A stretch of DNA of 64,000 nucleotides, from contig CAVTHV010000035.1 in assembly GCA_963734595.1 (NCBI GenBank), forward strand, positions 1-64,000, read 5' to 3'. Below the pieces are notes generated by a model, which saw nothing but the letters and a program-made list of their open reading frames with translations, was not told where the DNA came from and did no database searches. This DNA comes from CAKKQX01 sp963734595. GTDB taxonomy: Bacteria > Pseudomonadota > Gammaproteobacteria > Burkholderiales > SG8-41. Numbering within the stretch: position 1 is the first letter of the stretch; each line of letters starts with the position of its first letter. The position numbers and the translations under genes were made by a program. This document shows positions 63,986-64,000 of this stretch, piece by piece.

Positions 63986-64000
63986 ATGGATGTGACCGTT
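63986..64000 (+). CDS. plsX: Start of plsX (phosphate acyltransferase), cut by window end
   Basis: Only five codons (MDVTV) are inside the window. GAGGAGG lies 9 bp upstream, and the position right after rpmF is the conserved place of plsX. Identity is inferred from gene order. Confidence 0.65.

Overview
The window looks like chromosomal DNA of a high-GC betaproteobacterium, most likely Burkholderiales-like. The right end carries the usual housekeeping order for that class: uvrB, rne, rluC, HAD phosphatase, Rieske protein, S49 peptidase, tetrapyrrole-type methyltransferase, maf, yceD, rpmF, plsX. There are also four Bug/TctC-type periplasmic solute receptors, a family strongly expanded in Burkholderiales. 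No rRNA is present. There is one tRNA, tRNA-Asn(GTT).

Layout. 1-2.55 kb is the distal part of a sedentary integron cassette array: five attC-like sites separate small ORFs, including a toxin-antitoxin pair, and the integrase would lie to the left, outside the window. 2.58-5.65 kb is a complete tripartite tricarboxylate transporter (tctCBA). 5.7-18.3 kb is an accessory zone of small unrelated genes (YjbQ, DUF2306, MFS pump, cupin, VOC, VIT1-like, an archaeal-type methyltransferase, EthD, an 11-mer repeat protein, YceH, a MAPEG protein and decayed fragments). A composite dispersed repeat with a covarying hairpin fills many of its gaps. 18.3-41.4 kb is a catabolic region: 2-hydroxyacid dehydrogenases, a PEP-synthase-like protein, an M24 protein, a CocE-type hydrolase, Gfo/Idh dehydrogenases, a LysR regulator, an ACMSD-like amidohydrolase, NudC, bicupin, HIBADH-family dehydrogenases, an LVIVD propeller and a CobW GTPase, interspersed with Bug receptors.

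Within that region (38.55-39.09 kb) is the most striking object: an ORF with an in-frame TGA in the motif U-G-S-C, followed directly by a stem-loop with the geometry of a bacterial SECIS element. Its stop overlaps (ATGA) the start of a conserved partner gene. This is a strong selenoprotein candidate. 41.6-48 kb holds a TerB-like protein, a two-domain M16 peptidase and a Mop-type FAD-less molybdenum hydroxylase with a perfect FNR-type box upstream. 48.2-50.6 kb is a small island at tRNA-Asn: an 83-bp duplication of the tRNA 3' half brackets a surface-adhesin-like gene and an IS30 element. From 50.7 kb onward the window is core genome.

Data quality. About twenty single-base frameshifts interrupt otherwise well-preserved genes, uvrB and an aminotransferase among them, and several lie in short homopolymers. 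I read most as residual indel errors from the sequencing or assembly, not as true gene death. Frameshifted genes are therefore given as one feature, with the approximate break points stated.
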